Shown here one piece after another: positions 24,952 to 33,329 of a DNA stretch of 61,871 nucleotides (within the stretch, counting starts at the first letter, position 1; each line of letters begins with the position of its first letter). Source of the DNA: CAMLHU01 sp039917855 (lineage in GTDB: Bacteria > Gemmatimonadota > Gemmatimonadetes > Gemmatimonadales > GWC2-71-9); the NCBI GenBank assembly GCA_039917855.1, contig JBDSIR010000063.1, positions 1 to 61,871 on the forward strand, given 5' to 3'. The position numbers and the translations under genes are program-made. The notes under the pieces were generated by a model, which had not been told where the DNA came from, did no database searches, and was given only the letters and a program-made list of their open reading frames with translations.

Positions 24952-25844
24952 TTCAGCTTCCGCGCCATCCCCAGCGCCCCGATCGCCCCATCGACATCCG
25001 CTTCGACCACCGCGATCCCTCGCGTCTCCTTGAGCTTCGCGATGATCGCGGGGCGGAGCAGACCATCGGTCGCCAGGAGGCCGCCGGCAAGGGCCACCGA
25101 GTTGGGGCTGCCGCCGCAACGTGGCTGCAGGGCGGTCACCAGGAGGACCAGCTCGCGCACGGCGTAGTCGACGATCCCCTGCGCCACCTGATCGCCGAGC
25201 TGCGCCATCTCGATGACACCAGGGGCGAGTGCCGCGACATCGGCAGGGGTGGCGGTCGTGCCCCAGCTCACGAACTGATCGAAATTGTTGGCCTTCGCGG
25301 CCGCCATCGCGCGGAGGGTGAGTTTCGTGCTTGGTCCCCTTCCGTCGTGGGCGCGGCTCACCGCCCCCATCGCGGCCTTGCCGATCCCGTATCCCGATCC
25401 CTCGTCCCCCATCTGCCAGCCGAAGCCGCCGGTGCGATGCGTCTTCCCCTCGGCATCGCGCCCCAAGGCGATGCTCCCGGTGCCGGCGTTGAGCACGATG
25501 CCGGGGCTCTCCGGGAACGCGGCGACCAGCGCGATCTCGATATCCGTGGTCACCTGGACCCGCTCGGCCACCTGCTCGTTCAGCAGGGCGGCGAGGACCT
25601 CGTTCCGTTCGGGGTCGCGACCGGCGCCGGCGGCACCCACGACCATCGCCTCGGCGGTGAGTTCACCCGCGGATGCGAGCGCCTTCCGGGACACGTCGGC
25701 GATGGTGTTGGCGGAGGTCAGGGCCCGGCCGGGGCGCACGGCCGCACCGGGGCCGTGGGCGCGTCCGAGGATCTCGGTCGCGTTCCCCACCACCGCGGTG
25801 GTGCGGGTGCCGCCGACGTTCACGCCCACGAAGATGCCGTTCAT
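24948..25844 (-). CDS. BadF/BadG/BcrA/BcrD-type sugar kinase (GlcNAc/MurNAc kinase-like)
   Basis: 298 residues with the ASKHA fold: phosphate-1 loop VGVNVGGTRTTA at the N-terminus, NAGTGSIALG near 120 and GDEGSGYGIGKAA near 148, typical of N-acetylglucosamine kinases and of clostridial MurK, which phosphorylates both MurNAc and GlcNAc. ATG 25844 overlaps the symporter stop (TGATG); a GTG one codon earlier is possible. With a symporter upstream and NagZ/NamZ nearby, phosphorylation of imported cell-wall sugars is a reasonable inference. Confidence 0.85.
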   Translation of the reverse strand: MNGIFVGVNVGGTRTTAVVGNATEILGRAHGPGAAVRPGRALTSANTIADVSRKALASAGELTAEAMVVGAAGAGRDPERNEVLAALLNEQVAERVQVTTDIEIALVAAFPESPGIVLNAGTGSIALGRDAEGKTHRTGGFGWQMGDEGSGYGIGKAAMGAVSRAHDGRGPSTKLTLRAMAAAKANNFDQFVSWGTTATPADVAALAPGVIEMAQLGDQVAQGIVDYAVRELVLLVTALQPRCGGSPNSVALAGGLLATDGLLRPAIIAKLKETRGIAVVEADVDGAIGALGMARKLK

Positions 25845-27412
25845 CACGCCGTCCGGGAGGGGGTTGGGGTCCGGGGAAAATAGCTCAAGATGATGCCGCT
25901 GAGCAGGGCCAGCGCAGTGCCCAGGGGGACGTACCAGGGCCAGGCGAGCCGCCCGACCGGCGCGAGCCAGTCAAGGGACAGCGATTCGGCGAGCACCTTG
26001 GCGAAGACCACCACCAGCATGACCGCGGTGGTGGTCGCGATCGCGCCGATCACGTCGCGTCCGGTGGCGCGCGGCCACCGACCGGCCAGGATGTAGGCCC
26101 CCAGCAGCCCGCCATACGTCACCGACGCGATCGACAGCGCCAACACCACGATCGGCGTGCCGCTCCGCGAGAAGAAATGGAAAGCGAGCGAGCCGCCGAT
26201 GAGCGCCAGGCCCCAGAAAATGGTGAATCCGCGGCCGATCTTGAAGAGGTGGTCCTGATCGGACTTGCCGGTCCAGGTGGCGTACAGGTCGTACGTGGTC
26301 GACGAGGCCAGGGCGCTGATCGCGGAGCTGTGCGAGCACATCGACGCCGCCAGGATCCCGGCCACGAGGAGACCCGTGAGCCCGACGGGGAAGTGCTGGA
26401 TCACGAACCGCGGGAAGATCTCGTCCGAGATGACTCCTTCGGGCGCGGCCCCCGCGGTCCAGATGGCCACGCCGACCGCCAGGAAGAGGGTGAACTGAAC
26501 GAAGACCGCGAATCCCGAACCCACCAGCGCGATCCGGCCATCCTTGAGCGAGCGGGTGGCCAGAAGGCGCTGCACGATCAGGTGATCGGTGCCGTGGCTC
26601 GCCGCCGAGAGGAGCGCCCCGCCGAGGAGGCCCGCCAGGAGGGTGTAAGGCGCGGTGAACGAAAGCTCGGGGCGGATGAGGCGCAGCTTCCCCGCCGCGC
26701 TCGCCGCGTCCCAGGCGGCCGACCATCCTCCCGCGAGCTGGACCGCGATGACCAGCGCGGTGACACCGCCCGTGACGTAGACCACGAGCTGGACCACGTC
26801 GGTCCACACCACCGCCTTGAGTCCGCCGTGCCAGGTGTAGACGACGGTAACGAGGCCGAGCACCATGATGGTCAGCGGGATATTCCAGCCGGTGAGGAGC
26901 GCCATCGGGATCGCACCCGCGAAGACCCGCACCGCGTCGCCCAGGAACCGGGTCACGATGAAGACGGCGGCGGCGAGTCGGCGGGTATGGGGGCCGAAGC
27001 GCGACTCGAGCCGCGCGTAGGCGGTCTCCTGGGTGTGCGCGAAATAGCCCGGCAGGAGCCATGCGGCCACCGCGATACGCCCCACGATGTACCCCATCAC
27101 CACCTGCAGGAAAGTGAGGTCGGTGCGGGCACCGAGCCCGGGGATCGAGACGACCGTGAGCGCCGAGGTCTCGGTGGCGACGATGGAGAGGAGCACCGCG
27201 AAGGCGGGGAGGTCGCGGGCACCGAGGAAGTAGTCGCCCGAGCTCTTCTGCGAACGTGCGGCCCAGGCCCCGATACCGAGGGTCAGAGCGACATAGACGA
27301 CGACGATCGCGAGGTCGAGGCTGTGCAGGGTGGTGTCCCGGGGGAGGATGCTGAAAAGTAAGAGGTGAGGGGTGAGGGGTAAGGGGTGAGGGGGCAGGGA
27401 AGCAGGCATCAC
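25844..27412 (-). CDS. SSS-family sodium:solute symporter
   Basis: About 522 residues with 13 or so membrane helices. Family features: GARDLPAFAVLLSIVATETSA (about 64-84, the SSS sodium-site region), then GNIP/GGLKAVVWTDVVQ (near 195). It probably imports a sugar or acidic sugar with Na+. Start problem: between ATG 27409/GTG 27412 and the first helix there is no other ATG, GTG or TTG, and codons 5-20 (LPPHPLPLTPHLLLF) are heptamer repeat. Either the repeat is translated, or initiation uses a non-standard codon further in. It overlaps the kinase start. Confidence 0.88.
   Translation of the reverse strand: MMPASLPPHPLPLTPHLLLFSILPRDTTLHSLDLAIVVVYVALTLGIGAWAARSQKSSGDYFLGARDLPAFAVLLSIVATETSALTVVSIPGLGARTDLTFLQVVMGYIVGRIAVAAWLLPGYFAHTQETAYARLESRFGPHTRRLAAAVFIVTRFLGDAVRVFAGAIPMALLTGWNIPLTIMVLGLVTVVYTWHGGLKAVVWTDVVQLVVYVTGGVTALVIAVQLAGGWSAAWDAASAAGKLRLIRPELSFTAPYTLLAGLLGGALLSAASHGTDHLIVQRLLATRSLKDGRIALVGSGFAVFVQFTLFLAVGVAIWTAGAAPEGVISDEIFPRFVIQHFPVGLTGLLVAGILAASMCSHSSAISALASSTTYDLYATWTGKSDQDHLFKIGRGFTIFWGLALIGGSLAFHFFSRSGTPIVVLALSIASVTYGGLLGAYILAGRWPRATGRDVIGAIATTTAVMLVVVFAKVLAESLSLDWLAPVGRLAWPWYVPLGTALALLSGIILSYFPRTPTPSRTA
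27359..27394. repeat. Heptamer array in the symporter N-terminal coding region
   Basis: Units GAGGTGA, GGGGTGA, GGGGTAA, GGGGTGA. Read on the minus strand it encodes Pro/Leu/His-rich codons; on the plus strand it is a stop series. The inverted partner is at 27618-27650. Confidence 0.75.
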
Positions 27413-27431
27413 TGCTGGGAGAGTTTCGGTT

Positions 27432-27555
27432 TCAACTGGGAGGAACGAAGCAACGGATCAACGAATTGAAATGATGTGGTCGCCTGATCGGGATCGCGAC
27501 TACACACCACCAAAGTCGTTCTCCGTGCCTTCGTTGCTTCGTCTCTCCCGGTTGA
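27432..27555. repeat. Palindrome sharing the inner stem of the 139-bp family
   Basis: Arms 27432-27457 and 27530-27555 (TCAACYGGGAGRRACGAAGC...) match at about 22 of 26. Inside, TGTGGTCGC (27475-27483) faces GCGACTACA (27496-27504), as in the 6.9/11.8-kb elements, and GAAATG precedes it here too. The outer arms are unrelated to those copies. Confidence 0.7.
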
Positions 27556-27587
27556 GGCCAAGCCTGTCATCCATTGGGGTGCTGACC

Positions 27588-27620
27588 AACAAAAAAGGGG
27601 CCCCACTTGGGACCCCCTTA
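27588..27620 (-). terminator. Rho-independent terminator of erpA
   Basis: On the minus strand AAGGGG-GT-CCC-AAGT-GGG-G-CCCCTT is followed by a run of six T. It lies about 26 nt past the erpA stop. Confidence 0.8.
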
Positions 27621-27650
27621 CCCCATACCCCTCACCCCTCACCGCTCACG
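27618..27650. repeat. Stop-codon heptamer array at the erpA 3' end
   Basis: Minus-strand stops TGA 27648, TGA 27641, TGA 27634 and TAA 27620 keep the 7-nt register (the 27627 unit is mutated). The first is the erpA stop. It forms the inverted partner of the array at 27359-27394. Confidence 0.8.
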
Positions 27651-28005
27651 CAGTGAAGCTCGTCCCGCACCCGCAGCCGCCGGTGGCATTCGGGTTGGTG
27701 AAGCTGAAACCGCTCCCCTGCATCGCGGTGACGTAGTCGATCTGTACCCCGTTGAGGTACTGCATCGAGAAGGCGTCGACGAAGATGCGCACACCGTTGA
27801 CCTCGAGCACCGCGTCGTCCTCGAGCGCGCGCTCCTCGATGTTGAGGCTGTACTTGAACCCGCTGCAGCCACCTGGGAGCACCGACACCCGGAGACCCGC
27901 CGACTCGGACGGGACCTGCTCGGCGTCCATGAACTTGCGCACCTCGGTGACCGCATTGTCGGTCAGGATCACAGCGATCGCACCGGACTGGGTCTCAACA
28001 CTCAT
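27646..28005 (-). CDS. erpA: Iron-sulfur cluster insertion protein, HesB/IscA/ErpA family
   Basis: 119 residues. A-type carrier with the three conserved cysteines: Cys47 in LPGGCSGFKY and the C-terminal CGC of GGCGCGTSF. It accepts Fe-S clusters and passes them to target apoproteins. AAGGAG precedes the ATG. It has its own promoter (TTGACA) and terminator, so it is a single-gene unit inside the cell-wall-sugar region. Confidence 0.95.
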   Translation of the reverse strand: MSVETQSGAIAVILTDNAVTEVRKFMDAEQVPSESAGLRVSVLPGGCSGFKYSLNIEERALEDDAVLEVNGVRIFVDAFSMQYLNGVQIDYVTAMQGSGFSFTNPNATGGCGCGTSFTA

Positions 28006-28083
28006 CGGACTGCTCCTTCAGAAGTTCGAGCACGGCCCCTAGGGTGGGTCGTCATGGGCTCATACGCTGCTGGGCACCCGTGC

Positions 28084-28113
28084 AAACTAGGAAGGAACGG
28101 GGTCCGATGTCAA
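28084..28113 (-). promoter_or_regulatory. Sigma70-type promoter of erpA
   Basis: Minus strand: TTGACA (28113-28108), 17-18 bp spacer, CTAGTT/TAGTTT (near 28090-28084). The -35 matches consensus exactly. The transcript leader would be about 70 nt. Confidence 0.65.
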
Positions 28114-28135
28114 TTCCAATGTCCAGTTGTCGGGA

Positions 28136-29293
28136 TTAGGGTGCCCTTTCGAGTCCTTCCACCACCCGATCGGCCACCCCACCGCGCACCGAGAGCTCCC
28201 CCCACTTCCCGTTGGTCCGGCTGGGGTGCACCCGGTTGGAGAGCACCACGATCACCAGTTCACGCGTGGGATCGATCCAGATCGAGGTGCCGGTGAATCC
28301 GGTGTGGCCGAAGCTTTCCGGCGAGAGCCGCATCCCAGCCGACGAATTCGGCGACGGGGTGTCCCACCCGAGCGCTCGGCTCGACCCGGGGACCACTTCC
28401 TGGCGGCGGCGGAATTCGGGGAGAGCGTTCCCGAGGAGGAACTCGCCGAACCGCACCATATCCAGCGCGTCGCTGAAGAGCCCGGCGTGTCCCGACACCC
28501 CGTCGAGCCGCGCGGCGTTCTCGTCGTGGACCTCGCCGACGAGCATTCGCCGCCGCCAGGCGGTGTCGAGCTCCGTCGGAGCGATGCGTCCGCGGCGCTC
28601 ACCCCGCGGGAGATAGCTCGTTGAGGTCAGACCGAGCGGACCGGTGACCCGTGCGGCGAAGAGCTCGTCGATCCGCTGGCCATACAAACCCTCGATGGCC
28701 TGCGTAAGAATGATGATGCCGAGGTCGCTGTAGACCATCCGGACGCCGGGGAGGGTGTCGAGCGGGGTCGTGTCGGCCAGCGCCATCGCGGATTCGCGGG
28801 AGTCGGCCTGTTGATAAAGGGGGCGCCATGCCGGCATCCCGCTCGAGTGGGTCAGGATGTGGCGGACGGTGACGCGATCCTTGTTGGAGCCCTGGAAGGC
28901 AGGAACGTAGCGCTGGAGGGGGGCTTCGAGGTCGAGCGTCCCCTCGCGCACCGCGTACATCGCGAGGGTGGTGAGGGCGGTGACCTTGGTGACCGACGCC
29001 ATGTCATAGAGCGTCAGCGAGTCGGGGCGGGCGGGGTCTTCTTCGCCCAGTCGGCCGGTGCCGTAGAACCAGCGGCGGCCGTGGGAACTGACGCCGATGA
29101 CGGCCCCGGGCGCGGCGCCGAGGTTGATGACCGAATCGAGGAAGGCGGCGGCAGACGCGAGCGGGGTGCCGACGGCTTCGTAGGCGTAGTTCGCGACGTG
29201 GTGCGTGTTGGGTATTGCGGGTTGGGTGTTCGGGGTACAAGAGCTCGGCACTACACAACACGCAACACTCAATACCCAACACGCGCCCTTCAC
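28136..29293 (-). CDS. Serine hydrolase, beta-lactamase/AmiE family (class C fold)
   Basis: 385 residues from GTG 29293, which overlaps the NagZ stop (GTGA). The SxxK motif is SVTK (Ser100, Lys103), YSD replaces YxN (VYSDLGI), and HTG appears as GHTGFTG. In Bacillus the equivalent neighbour of NagZ and NamZ is AmiE, a MurNAc-L-Ala amidase of this family, and I infer the same role. The N-terminal 20 residues (CWVLSVACCVVPSSC region) form a signal peptide, possibly a lipoprotein one, and are encoded by a heptamer array. Confidence 0.88.
   Translation of the reverse strand: MKGACWVLSVACCVVPSSCTPNTQPAIPNTHHVANYAYEAVGTPLASAAAFLDSVINLGAAPGAVIGVSSHGRRWFYGTGRLGEEDPARPDSLTLYDMASVTKVTALTTLAMYAVREGTLDLEAPLQRYVPAFQGSNKDRVTVRHILTHSSGMPAWRPLYQQADSRESAMALADTTPLDTLPGVRMVYSDLGIIILTQAIEGLYGQRIDELFAARVTGPLGLTSTSYLPRGERRGRIAPTELDTAWRRRMLVGEVHDENAARLDGVSGHAGLFSDALDMVRFGEFLLGNALPEFRRRQEVVPGSSRALGWDTPSPNSSAGMRLSPESFGHTGFTGTSIWIDPTRELVIVVLSNRVHPSRTNGKWGELSVRGGVADRVVEGLERAP
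29204..29285. repeat. Heptamer inverted pair encoding a signal peptide
   Basis: Plus strand: CGTGTTG, GGTATTG, CGGGTTG, GGTGTTC (29204-29231), inverted partner CTACACAACACGCAACACTC (from 29251). On the minus strand the pair covers codons 3-30 of the serine hydrolase, including the hydrophobic core of its signal peptide. Confidence 0.8.
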
Positions 29294-31107
29294 TGCCGGA
29301 CCAATCCACTCCCCAGCACGAACTGCGGCGGGATCGAGATGGGGAGCCGGCCGGTGATCGGCGCCGTGCCGGCCAGGGCGCGCGCCACCGCCGCCTCCAT
29401 CATCACGTTCGGCGTCCACGCCACGAGATAGGTCCCGATCGAGGGCACCTGTTGGACGATGTACGGGGACCCGAGGGAGACGAGGATCGCCGGGCGCATC
29501 CTGGCGACGCTGTCGGCGAGGGCGGCCCAGGCGTCGGGGAGGGCGAGAGTGCCGCGCCAGGCCGAGGTGCGCACCGAAGCGACGAAGATGGGGAGACCAT
29601 TCCGGGCGAGCACGACGCGGGCCGAGTCGTAACTGGCCGGTCCGCTGGTGCCCCAGAGTTTGAAGATCGAGACACCGAGCCCGAGAGCGCGGAGTTCGGC
29701 GAAGAGGGTGGTCCCGACCGTGATGGAGTTCTCGTCCCCGTAGGTGATGAGGGTGACCGTCCGGCGGCGGCCCCGGCGCAGCGAATCGAGCGTGCCTCCC
29801 GCGTCGCGGGCCAGCACGATGGCTCGGCGCATCAGGTCGGCCGCTTCGGTCTTGAATTCCTGGCGCCCGACCGTCATCGGGATCGCTTCGACGTCGACCG
29901 TCCGCTGCTGGAATAACCCGAGCCGCTCCTTGAGGGCGAGGATACGGCGGAGGGAGATGTCGATCCGGGCGTCGGTGAGACGGCCGTCGCGATACCCCTG
30001 CTCGAGGGAATCGAGCGCGGCGCGCGGGTCGGCGGGCTGGAGCAGGAGGTCGGCGCCGGCCAGAAGGGCGCGCACCGCGGCGGAGGCGCCGCCGTCGGTC
30101 GAGACTCCCCCCATATTGAGCGCGTCGGTGACCACTATGCCGTGGAACTGGAGCGAGTCGCGGAGCACGCCGGTCACGATGCCGGGCGACAGCGAGGCCG
30201 CGCGAGTGAACCCGCTGTCGATCCCCGGCATCGCGATGTGGGCCGACATCACCGCGCCCACCCCGACCCGGACGGCGGCACGGAAGGGGACCAGCTCGAT
30301 CGAATCGAGGCGCAGAAAGCCGTACGGGACGACCGGCAGGCTGATGTGACTGTCGGTGCCGGTGTCGCCGTGGCCGGGGAAGTGCTTGACCGTGGCGAGC
30401 ATCCCGTGTTCCTGGATGCCCCGCACCGTGGCGCTCACGAGGATGCCCACCCGGGTGGGATCCTCTCCGAACGAGCGGGTATTGATGATGGGATTGGCGG
30501 GGTTGTTGTTGACGTCGGCCACCGGGGCGAACGCCATGTGGACCCCGACGGCCCGCCCCTCGAGCGCGGTGACCCGGCCCACTTCGTAGGCGTCCAGTTC
30601 CGTTCCCCCCGCGGCAATGCCCATATTGGTGGGGAAGGGAGTGCCCCCATTGAACCGGAAGGCGCTTCCGCCCTCGAGGTCGGCGGCGATGAGGAGGGGG
30701 AGGGCGCTCCGGCGCTGCAGGTAGTTCAGCTTCACCGCGATGTCGATGGGCGAGCCGCCCGCGATGATGATCCCGCCGAGTTGCAGCGAATCGATCCAGC
30801 CCGCGGCGCGTACCAGGGTGGAATCGTCGAAGGCGGCGTAACTTCCCGGTACCCAGGGCATCACCAGTTGCGCCAGCTTCTGGCGCGGGGTGAGGGCACG
30901 GATCAAGGCGTCGAGATCAGGATGGCCGGCCCGGGCATTGACCACCGCGGCTGGAAGCTCCACTCTCGGAAGCTCCGGCAGGACCCCCGGCTCCGGCGCC
31001 GGGGAAAGATGCGGCCCCGACGGCGCACAGGCACCGAGCCCGGCGCCTGCACCGGCGAGCGCAAGACCAAGGACCAACGACCAACGACCGCGGAGAGTGA
31101 GATGCAC
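29290..31107 (-). CDS. nagZ: GH3 beta-N-acetylhexosaminidase lipoprotein (NagZ-like)
   Basis: 605 residues from GTG 31107. Signal peptide with lipobox LGAC (about Cys26), GH3 domain with the NagZ loop KHFPGHGDTGTDSH (near 220) carrying the catalytic His/Asp dyad, and nucleophile Asp in VVTDALNMGG (near 305). A C-terminal domain follows (about 390-605), as in two-domain Bacillus NagZ. It releases GlcNAc from muropeptides or MurNAc-containing disaccharides outside the cytoplasm. The signal peptide core is encoded by heptamer repeats. Its start codon overlaps that of the divergent namZ gene. Confidence 0.92.
   Translation of the reverse strand: MHLTLRGRWSLVLGLALAGAGAGLGACAPSGPHLSPAPEPGVLPELPRVELPAAVVNARAGHPDLDALIRALTPRQKLAQLVMPWVPGSYAAFDDSTLVRAAGWIDSLQLGGIIIAGGSPIDIAVKLNYLQRRSALPLLIAADLEGGSAFRFNGGTPFPTNMGIAAGGTELDAYEVGRVTALEGRAVGVHMAFAPVADVNNNPANPIINTRSFGEDPTRVGILVSATVRGIQEHGMLATVKHFPGHGDTGTDSHISLPVVPYGFLRLDSIELVPFRAAVRVGVGAVMSAHIAMPGIDSGFTRAASLSPGIVTGVLRDSLQFHGIVVTDALNMGGVSTDGGASAAVRALLAGADLLLQPADPRAALDSLEQGYRDGRLTDARIDISLRRILALKERLGLFQQRTVDVEAIPMTVGRQEFKTEAADLMRRAIVLARDAGGTLDSLRRGRRRTVTLITYGDENSITVGTTLFAELRALGLGVSIFKLWGTSGPASYDSARVVLARNGLPIFVASVRTSAWRGTLALPDAWAALADSVARMRPAILVSLGSPYIVQQVPSIGTYLVAWTPNVMMEAAVARALAGTAPITGRLPISIPPQFVLGSGLVRQ
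31063..31092. repeat. Heptamer array encoding the NagZ signal peptide
   Basis: GACCAAG, GACCAAC, GACCAAC, GACCGCG; read on the minus strand (GGTCGTT, GGTCGTT, GGTCCTT, GGTCTTG) it codes for GRWSLVLGL in the hydrophobic core. Confidence 0.8.
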
Positions 31108-32352
31108 GTTCGTTCGGCCTGGATGGTGGTGTTGGGGATTGGTGTGGCCGCCTGCGGCGGCGGCGTGGCACCTGAGGAAGTGGTGCCGGTGCGGCGTGCC
31201 GCGCGGGCCACGCGGACCGGGCTCGAGGTCCTGCTGGGCGACAGCGCGGCATTGGTCGCCGGGAAACGGGTCGGCTTGGTGACCAATCAGAGCGGCGTCG
31301 ATGCCACCGGCGTCAGCGGCGTGGATCGCCTGCGCTCGGCGGGGATCGCACTCGTCGCCCTGTTCAGCCCCGAGCACGGCTTCCGCGGGAACGCCGAAGC
31401 GGGGGAGGCGGTGGCCTCCACCGTCGACTCGGCGACCCGCCTTCCAATCTACTCCCTCTACGGTCGGAATCGCGTCCCCGCCGACTCGGTGGTACGGTCG
31501 CTCGATGTCCTCCTCGTCGACCTGCAGGATGCGGGGGCGCGCTATTACACCTACCTGGCCACCACCGTCGATGTGATGCGCGCCGCCCAGAGCGCCGGCC
31601 GTACGGTGGTCGTGCTCGATCGCCCCAATCCCATCGGAGGGATGGTGCAGGGGAACGTGCTCGATACCGCCTGGCGCACCGACGTGGGCCTCCTCGCCAT
31701 CCCCATGCGGCATGGGATGACGCTGGGGGAGCTCGCGCGGCTCGCCCGAAGCGACCTGGGGCTGACTACCGATCTTCGCGTGGTGCCCGTGGGGCATTGG
31801 AGACGGCGTGAGACCTTCGACCAGACCAAGCTCCCCTTCATTCCGCCGAGTCCGAACCTCCGGACCCTCGAGGCGTTGTTCCACTATCCCGGGACCTGCC
31901 TCTTCGAAGGGACGGCGCTGTCGGTCGGGCGGGGGACCGAGGCCGCGTTCGAGCAGATCGGCGCCCCGTGGCTCGACACCGCGGCGGTCCTCCGCCGGAT
32001 CCGGAAGGCGCGGCTCGCGGGGGTGGAATTCACCAACGTGACCTTCACCCCGCGGCGGCCAGGCGACGGGAAGTTCGCCGATTCCCTCCTGCGGGGTATC
32101 CGGCTGCACGTCACCGACCGCCGCCGCTACGACCCGACCGCGACCGCGGTCCATCTCCTGGCGGCGATCCAGGCCGTGCACCCCGACCGGATCGGGTTCC
32201 TGGTCCGCTCCTTCGACCGGTTGGCGGGGTCGGACCGGCTCAGGAGCGCGATCCTGGCCGGCACCCTTCCGGCGAAGATCCTGAAGGAGTGGGAATCGGA
32301 GCGGACCGCGTTCATGGAGCGGCGGAAGTCGTTCCTCATTTACCCGGAGTAG
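31102..32352 (+). CDS. namZ: Exo-beta-N-acetylmuramidase NamZ family (DUF1343, GH171)
   Basis: 416 residues. Signal peptide with lipobox VAAC (Cys18), then the DUF1343 domain: VGLVTNQSG (near 55), FSPEHGFRG (near 88), DLQDAGARYYTY (near 137) and FIPPSPNLRT (near 250). The family removes terminal MurNAc from peptidoglycan chains, complementing NagZ, which is divergently encoded. ATG 31102 has GGAG upstream, inside the nagZ coding sequence. The start codons of the two genes overlap within 6 bp, so no separate intergenic promoter is possible. Confidence 0.93.
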   Translation: MHVRSAWMVVLGIGVAACGGGVAPEEVVPVRRAARATRTGLEVLLGDSAALVAGKRVGLVTNQSGVDATGVSGVDRLRSAGIALVALFSPEHGFRGNAEAGEAVASTVDSATRLPIYSLYGRNRVPADSVVRSLDVLLVDLQDAGARYYTYLATTVDVMRAAQSAGRTVVVLDRPNPIGGMVQGNVLDTAWRTDVGLLAIPMRHGMTLGELARLARSDLGLTTDLRVVPVGHWRRRETFDQTKLPFIPPSPNLRTLEALFHYPGTCLFEGTALSVGRGTEAAFEQIGAPWLDTAAVLRRIRKARLAGVEFTNVTFTPRRPGDGKFADSLLRGIRLHVTDRRRYDPTATAVHLLAAIQAVHPDRIGFLVRSFDRLAGSDRLRSAILAGTLPAKILKEWESERTAFMERRKSFLIYPE

Positions 32353-32361
32353 GGAGGGGGT

Positions 32362-32413
32362 GGGGTGGCAGGGAGCGCGGCCGCCAGTGTCGGCCGCGCG
32401 GACCTGCCACCCC
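32362..32413 (+). terminator. Long GC hairpin after namZ
   Basis: GGGGTGGCAG (32362-32371) pairs with CTGCCACCCC (32404-32413), and inside it GCGCGGCCG pairs with CGGCCGCGC. No T-tract follows. The remaining 230 bp to the next gene are GC-rich with nothing else recognisable. Confidence 0.6.
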
Positions 32414-32642
32414 GCCGCCCGCCCGACACGGGCGGTGCGCTTGCGAAGCCGAGGCTCGCACGGGCAACATTGGCGCCCGCGCGACCCCCGGCCCCGCATC
32501 ACGCCCCACCCACCACGCCACATCCACGAGCACCGGCCCCCGCGAGTCTACCCGTAGGTGCTTCACCTTGGTAGATTTGGCGGCTCTTGGCGTCCCCACG
32601 ATCGGGGCAGTGCTCCCTCCATTCGGCTGAGGTCTCGCGCGA

Positions 32643-33275
32643 GTGAAGCTGGTCCCCAAGTGGCTCGAAACTGGCTGGCAAGATCTGACGCACCCGATCT
32701 CCCGGGTGCTCATCGGCGCTGGCGTCCGTCCGAACCACCTCACCACCTTCGGGATCCTGCTCATCCTCGCCGCAGCGGTATTCTACGGGTCCGGGCATGT
32801 GCGGCTCGGGGGGTGCTTCCTCCTGCTGAGCGGCTGGACCGATATCCTGGATGGGCAGGTGGCCCGTGGGGGCGGGATGGCCACGAAGTTCGGGGCCTTT
32901 TACGACTCCACCCTGGACCGGGTAGGGGATGGCCTGACATTCATCGGGATCGGGTCGTTCTTCCTGCTCTACCCGGGCGATATCGCTTGGCGGCAGGGCG
33001 TCGTGGTGCTCTGCATGGTTGCGGTGATGGCCTCGCTCCTGGTGTCGTACGCCCGCGCGCGGGCCGAGGGGCTGGGGCTCGACGGAAAGGTCGGCATCGC
33101 GCAGCGTGCCGAGCGGGTCCTCGGCCTCGGGCTCCCTTCGATGATCTTCGGGGCCGGGCAGCGGGGGATCATTCTGTCGGCGATCGTGCTGGTCCTGACG
33201 CTGCTCGCCCTGATCACCGTGGTGCAGCGTTTTCATTGGGTGTACCAGCAGACCGAGGGCGCCAAGGCGCCTTGA
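32643..33275 (+). CDS. CDP-alcohol phosphatidyltransferase, probable phosphatidylinositol(-phosphate) synthase
   Basis: 210 residues with about six membrane helices. The complete CDP-OH-P signature is present: Asp67, Asp70-Gly71, Ala74-Arg75, Gly84, Asp88, Asp92. It transfers a phosphatidyl group from CDP-diacylglycerol to an alcohol. The next gene makes inositol-3-phosphate, so inositol-phosphate or inositol is the likely acceptor, as in actinobacterial and archaeal PIP synthases; phosphatidylglycerol-phosphate synthesis is the alternative. GTG start 32643. Confidence 0.88.
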   Translation: MKLVPKWLETGWQDLTHPISRVLIGAGVRPNHLTTFGILLILAAAVFYGSGHVRLGGCFLLLSGWTDILDGQVARGGGMATKFGAFYDSTLDRVGDGLTFIGIGSFFLLYPGDIAWRQGVVVLCMVAVMASLLVSYARARAEGLGLDGKVGIAQRAERVLGLGLPSMIFGAGQRGIILSAIVLVLTLLALITVVQRFHWVYQQTEGAKAP

Positions 33276-33329
33276 CCGCGTCAGGGGCGCCGCGGGCGCC
33301 TCGGTGGACCATACGAAAGGATCCGGATC

